From Daedaleopsis sinensis (taxonomy: Eukaryota > Basidiomycota > Agaricomycetes > Polyporales > Polyporaceae): a DNA stretch of 64,000 nt. A program made the translations under genes and the position numbers. The stretch is taken from the NCBI GenBank assembly GCA_033807695.1, contig CM066303.1, positions 558,001 to 622,000 of the forward strand. Reading direction: 5' to 3'. Below are positions 58,402 through 64,000 of the stretch, piece after piece (the first letter of the stretch is position 1; each line of letters starts with the position of its first letter). The notes below the pieces were generated by a model that worked only from the letters and a program-made list of their open reading frames with translations, searched no databases and was not told the DNA's origin.

Positions 58402-60711
58402 TCACTCGTTCAAGTCCGTCGAGATGGAGTTGATGAAATTGAACTGCTGGGCGCGGAAGTCGTCCTTAATGAGCGGGAGATTCGCTACAAACGGCACGAT
58501 GAACTGTGTCGTGTCGAATTGAACCAGCGTCTGCAGCACATCACGTCAGCACTCGCGCTACACTATCTCTTCTTTCTCAATGTCGAGGCGTACCTGGTTA
58601 TCGGGCGTGTACAGTGGCCAGTACTCCCCTATAGAGCGTGAAAATGTGAGCAAACACTTGCTGAGACAGGTCAGAGAGTAGACACGCACTGAGCACCCCC
58701 TTGCCGTCGTTCGGCGTCAGGCTGACCGTGAACGAGATCCAATAGTCGACCATCGCCTGGCTCAGTAGCCGCACTCCCGCATCCGCGCTCGTGGTCGCAG
58801 GCACCCCATACACGTACGGCACCTCAATAGCATGTGTCACTGTAGATAGAGATCGCACCTATCGTCAGCTCCCCATAGCAGTCGGTCTATAGTAGAGAGC
58901 GCACGCACCTCCCAAACTAGGGTTCGTCACCGCCTTCTCGTCCGCGAAGAGGTACCCATACGTCTGCACTCCCGCCCCCGCCGCCGCGCGCATCCACGCC
59001 CTGCGCGTCGCCTGGAAGGCCGAGTCGCCCAGGATCGCCGCCGCCCGCTTGTACTGGCTGCTCAGCCCGAACGTCTCGTTCCCGGTGTTGTACGGGGACC
59101 CAAGCGCAGGGTTGTCCGGGTACAGCTGCAGGAGCGTCTGGACGTCCGCGAGGAAGCGCGCGGGCGGGGGGTCGGCAAACGGCTGGTCGACGACGACAAG
59201 AAACTCCGCGACTTGATCCGTGGTGTTGATGGATTGCGGTGTGAAGTCCGTGCCTACGAGGCGGGGAAGAAGTGCGCGTGTTGGGGCACGGTCAGCGGTT
59301 AGCAAGAAGAGTTATAGGACGGGAGCAGGAGCGCACGCACCTTCGTCGAGGACAGTGCCCGCGATGAACGGGATCTTAGCGAACTTGCCCGCGGCAAAGA
59401 GCTTCGATGGGAGGTCCGGGATGAGTCCGTCGGGGCCGTCCATGACGGGCGAGAAGAGAAACGGCTGGGGGAATGATGCGGTAGTCTGCTCCCACGCGGC
59501 GAGCAGCGACGCGGTGTCCGTGTTCGCGCTCTGCATGCATGCAAAGGTATCGCCTTGCGCAGCACCCGCGCACGCGGGGGTCTTCGCGACGAACGTGTCC
59601 CACGCGATCTCACGGCGGGATGCGTTGAAGATCGGGAGCGTGTCGGCGGAGCCGGATTCCAGAATCTGTGACGCAGGTCAACGTTTTAACACTCGTGGAA
59701 GATCTGCAGAGGAGGAGGGCACGAAGGGACGTACTGCGCCGCGCACGAACTGTTCCAATCCAGAGTTCAGGTACAGGTCAGCGATCGAGATAGCGCCTGC
59801 ACTTTGGCCGAATATCGTAACCTGGAGGCAACCCGTCAACGACTGGGGACTGTAACTCACGAAGTCGTTACTCACTTTGGTAGGGTCCCCTCCAAACGCA
59901 CCGACGTGCTTCTGCACCCACTTCAGGCCCGCGAGTTGGTCCTTCAGTCCTAGGTTTAGCGCGCCCTTCTGCTCGGCCTCCGTGCCTTGAGGGAATCCGA
60001 ATGGCCCGACACGATAGTTGACGCTGACGTAGACCACGGGGGTACCCTGTACCAATGAGACGTGTGGTCAGACGTCTGTCGGAGCGTGGGTGAGGAACGA
60101 ATGACTCACGCGGGCGATGCTCTGGGCGATGATGGCGCTCGCGTTGTACAAGGACGTAAAGCCCTGGAGAAAGCCGCCGCCATAGATCCAGACCATGACC
60201 GGGAGGGCAGAGGTGTTCGTGACCCCCGACGGCCGGAACACGTTCAGCGTGAGACAGTCTTCGGACACGCCGTCTAGCTGTTTTGTGTGTGTTCAGCGAA
60301 AATGGACGTGACTGCGCGAGACTGCGCGAGGACGCACCGAGAACTGCACGCATGGCGCTCCGAACTCAGTCGCGTCGAAAGTGCCAGCTGGGAGGGCGTC
60401 CTTGAAGACGGGGGGCGCGAAACGCAGCTCCCCGAGCGGGGACTCGGCGAATGGAATGCCTAGGTGCGTGTGACACGTCGTTGAGAGAACTTTAGTGAGC
60501 AATAGGGAGAGAGCACACCTCCGAAGAAGTCAACCGCGACGCCAGGAGCGAACGTCTGACTACTCCCGACGATATTGGTGTTGCTGACCGTGACCTGGGG
60601 CGACGGCGTAGCAGCATTGACCACCTGAGGGACCGTGGCGAGCAGCACTGCACTGAGCGAAAATGCGAGTGTGCGCAAAGCGTTGCTCCGGAGGTGGACG
60701 AGAGTGTTCAT
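58402..60711 (-). CDS. Secreted type B carboxylesterase/lipase 3
   Basis: Third tandem paralogue. It starts MNTLVHLRSNALRTLAFSLS (signal peptide, cleavage likely after VNA) and ends ...STDLNE. Blocks: [82 protein letters not shown], nucleophile [11 protein letters not shown], acid GTVLDEG and histidine VTHAIEVPYVYG; the triad is complete. Middle exons are GC-richer than in the other two copies, with more Ala. Probable extracellular ester hydrolase; substrate unknown. Being first in the transcription direction it has its own upstream region (60712 onward). Confidence 0.86.
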
Positions 60712-63700
60712 AGTGGGCTTGCAGCGACCTGGTCGCACACTGGTCGTTATAAGGCACCTCTCGGCGCCCATAAGTCAATGCATGCCGCAAGAATACGAAG
60801 ATCGAACGTCTCCGCCTTCGCGCTGTCGTCATTAGCAGATGCTGATCAGTCAACATAACCGGGTCCTTGGTCCGTGTGAGAGGTGGGGGAAAGCACGATC
60901 GTGGCTGGCTTACGTCTGCTTCCGGACGCGCCAGCGGCTACGGTAACGTAGTCGCCTTCCACCAAGAAACACTGGGCAGACGACGAAGCTAAGTGACACC
61001 GCTAGCACGCAGCTGCTCTACAGCTGTCCTGTGGCGCGCCACGCCAACGGAGAAGGACAAGAGACAGACTGAGAGAAGTGAAGGGAGGGCTTACAAAGAC
61101 TTCCGTATCCTCGCGCGCTATGTTGAGCCGCACGCGGGTAACGCAAATAAATTTCTGCTATAATAGAACGCTGCGCAGGCGGGGTGGAGTGCCCGCACTG
61201 GTCTTATTGGAGTGACATCGGACTGACAATGACATGCTCCTGCTAGGTCTAGAATACGTCAACTCAAGTCCGATGAGCACTAGAATCATGTGCTGTGCAT
61301 GAATGACAAAGGGACGTACTTCAGTCTATGGCAGCGGCGCGTCCCTCGACTACCGTCACAGCTGTAATGTATTCAACCGGTAGGGATACTTGTGATTTCT
61401 CGTCAATACTTCGGAAAGGGAGGGTCGGACTGCTTCCACGTACCCTTACGTTGGATAGCTCGGTGTTGTGGCGAGTGTAACGCCGTAAGTCAAGGAGGAC
61501 GGCATGGTGGCTCTGGCTCTTGGACAGCTTCAGCTAGGATTCGATTCGAGCCAGCTGCGACGAGGAACCACACCTGATACCCCAGTTGTATCCCCGGGCC
61601 TGACACTTTCTTGGGGACAGATAGTCTATCTGCATGTTGTGCTCGAAGCCGGCAGAGAGTCGTGATATGTAGAGGGACGGCGGATGTAAAGCCGTTGGCC
61701 CCGCCTCCCTCGACCGACATCCTTCTCATGGATTGGACGAAGCGGGGATCGAGCGATGCGAGTTATGTGACGGAGTAGCTCCAGATAGCAGACCATTGTG
61801 CACAGTGAAGGAGTTCGAGCGAGCGCGATTAAGTATATGAACGGATTCTTGATCATGAAACGCAATGTGTTAGAAGGCATTCGGGTTGCATAGACAGGTG
61901 GGCGTACCGAGTTCTTCTTCAATCAACCCTGGCCTATACTAGCGCGACGATAATGCGCAGTGGATGTAGCAGGTATGAGGAAAAGGTCTTCATCTGCAAC
62001 TACTTCGCTGAATCTTGGAACAGGTCTCTATCCCTCATCGCCCGAGATCCTCAGTCGCACAGGCATGCTCGAGATGATGTCTTGCCGAGATTTGAGGTAG
62101 CTGACGGATCACATCAAATAAGCACACCTAGGACGAGTCCACGGTGAATCATAGAGATGGTGCGGACGGAAGTTGCATAATGGAATGTATTGCATTGAAG
62201 GCGACGGGAATTAGATAGACAGGCGAGCGTACCGAGTCCCTATGCCACTGCCCCTGCTCTATCATCTTATTCGTCATTTCCATGTCCACTTCGCAGATAG
62301 AGCACTTGTCGCGATGTTCTGCTGTACGAAGTCGGCCGCTAGTTGACAACCTTGAAACGACTCTTCATGCTTGTCGCGCCGGACCTGCCTTGAATCGAGT
62401 TTGAATGACGCGCGGTGCGCCGGAGACTTGCAGTATTTGAGAGTAGCGGTGAGCGGCGGGTGTCTCTATCCAGCGAGCTTGTAGCACTAGAGGGTCGAGG
62501 ATGAGGACGTTCATCCAGAAAGAGCTCAGGATGTGCGCAACGCGCGTACATAGGGTTAAGGTTGGAAAAGAAGACTCGTACGAGGACAAACCTCTGTGAG
62601 CGCTCTCGCACTTCTACAGCTTGGGACACGAAGCTTCAAGTAAGTGTTTCTTTAACATCAAAAAAGTCGCGTACTTATCGCTGGTAACACCAGTTCGCGT
62701 GAGTACGGCTGAATTACTGGAGGAAGCGTTGAGGCGAAAGCACTAGGTGATCTTTCGGCGTGCATTGATCATGTTGACAGGCGCATCGTCGAAAAAGCTG
62801 ACCTCGAGGGTTTTCACAGGTGTTGTAGGCCATTCTTCGTCCTGTACAGAAGAGAGCCAGCAATCTGCTGAACCACATGAGGGGCGCATACGGCGTCCGC
62901 CCGCAGGAGAGTCCACAAGTCTGACACGTCACCGAGGTGGGTCGACGTCAAGACACAAATTTTTCGGTATACGTACATATCTCAATCTCGCTGCCCCATA
63001 TCTCGCCATTGAATGTCACGAATTCATTGAGGGGCTGATTCTTGTGATTGCGGTAAGCATCTTCCTGCAAAAGTGCGTAAGTCCGTTTTTAATCTTCATC
63101 GAGGAGGCCGGGGCGCGGGGTTCTCGCTAAACAACCCCTGACCTGCAGACATAGGTAGGATCCTGCGAGTCGACTGATTCAGAGTCCCCAATACGCAAAT
63201 TACTCAGATATGCAGGGCAGCCTCGAGCGACTCGACTGCTCATTCGGCGATGTGGACGTAGACATGCTGAATCGACAGCATGGCTTCCTCTTGCTGGGAC
63301 TCAGTTCGGGCCCATCATCGTGAGTACACCATATTCGCACGAAGCTCAGGTAGTAAACTACTCAAAAGTTGAAACAGCGTAGAGTTCGACTTCTGAACGA
63401 CTGCATCGAGAGAATCGATGTTCGACGCCGAGAAGATCGAACTGCATGGACTGTACAGTCCGACCACAAATAGCGGCTCAAAAAGCTTTGCTTGCGAGAG
63501 ATAAGGGTGGTTCCGTTCTGTACGCATTGCGCGGTATGGACATGTCAACGACATGTTTGGGGTTCTCAAAGCTGACAGGCCACTGCGCTCAGCCTATATA
63601 GGCCACTCGAAGTGGACAATGACAGCCTCCCTCCTCCTCCACAAAATCATCCTCACAATCTACGACACAGAGGATCTCTGCGACGTGCGCGCGAGCCGCA

Positions 63701-64000
63701 AGACCACGCAACAACACGTTCGGATGGACGAGCATATGAGCGGCGCACCTCGAATATACCAAAGCCACAACCACAGGCTCTGGGCCACACATCCTTCGAC
63801 GTCTCGACGCCCGCTCCCATCCTCGTATTCTTGCCCACTTCGTCTTGTTGTCTTGATGTATGTCGCGGCTTGAACTGCTTGTGCACTGGTTCCCGCTCGA
63901 AGCGGAAGGTTCGACCACGACCCCGCTACCCGGGTCTTGCAGGTGGTCTAGAGGTGCGAGATGTCGTCCGTCAGCAGAGACATATTAGTGACAGAGGTGA
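60712..64000. other. 3.3 kb without a supported gene
   Basis: Begins with the upstream region of esterase 3. Further on, a short direct repeat links about 61860-61915 with 62180-62240 (AGACAGGNGNGCGTACCGAG). Minus-strand stretches at 62589-62365 (VLILDPLVLQARWIETPAA) and around 62860-62755 (EEWPTTPVKTLEVSFFDDAP) have protein-like composition, perhaps exons of one decayed or unrecognised gene, but no family or consistent splicing was found. An open plus-strand stretch at 63553-63873 is unassigned and overlaps an equally open minus-strand one. Confidence 0.45.

Overview
The window reads as a fungal nuclear genome, most likely an Agaricomycete (mushroom-forming basidiomycete). Genes have many short GT-AG introns of about 40-130 bp. 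The recognisable families are ones typically expanded in that class: F-box/leucine-rich proteins with the LVCRNWLPAARLRLF-type F-box, a seven-helix membrane protein, single-pass wall-sensor-like proteins with a Kre9/Knh1-like ectodomain, a GMC flavin oxidoreductase and type B carboxylesterases. I cannot name the genus.

Region 1 (1-35.4 kb) is repeat-rich. It holds three head-to-tail copies of a unit of roughly 9-10 kb. Each unit carries a minus-strand F-box/LRR gene, long non-coding spacers, and a decayed plus-strand fragment of 2-isopropylmalate synthase (LEU4-like). The first F-box copy runs off the left edge. The third (29.1-30.6 kb) is intact. A more diverged F-box paralogue (3.5-5.0 kb) lies in extra sequence present only in the first unit.

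The middle F-box copy is cut in two by the most interesting object in the window, a complete Mutator-like DNA transposon of 7,993 bp (12299-20291). It has a 9-bp target-site duplication (GATTCAAAC), imperfect 30-bp terminal inverted repeats starting GGGCA, and GC-rich subterminal repeats. The unoccupied site can be read in the intact paralogue at 29.88 kb. Its single 13-exon gene is open throughout and predicts 1,728 residues. In order they are a GCM/WRKY-like zinc-binding DNA-binding domain, a MULE DDE transposase core, a ubiquitin-specific-protease-like peptidase with all triad residues, a PHD finger, a Tudor/PWWP-like segment and a basic tail. The two F-box halves are still open, so the insertion looks young.

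Region 2 (35.8-49 kb) is a mixed membrane-protein and F-box region. It has a seven-TM protein (35.8-37.1), three mosaic copies of a Kre9-like/single-TM protein (39.5, 43.0 and 47.9 kb) that share some exons and differ in others, an F-box gene with one frameshift (44.5-45.8), and weak hypothetical ORFs. The first two mosaic genes sit in a tandem duplication of about 4 kb.

Region 3 (49.7-60.7 kb) is the best-behaved gene block. A GMC oxidoreductase is followed by three tandem secreted carboxylesterases, all on the minus strand. Together they could act on extracellular esters and alcohols, but nothing in the sequence proves a shared pathway. From 60.7 kb to the end I see no gene I can support.
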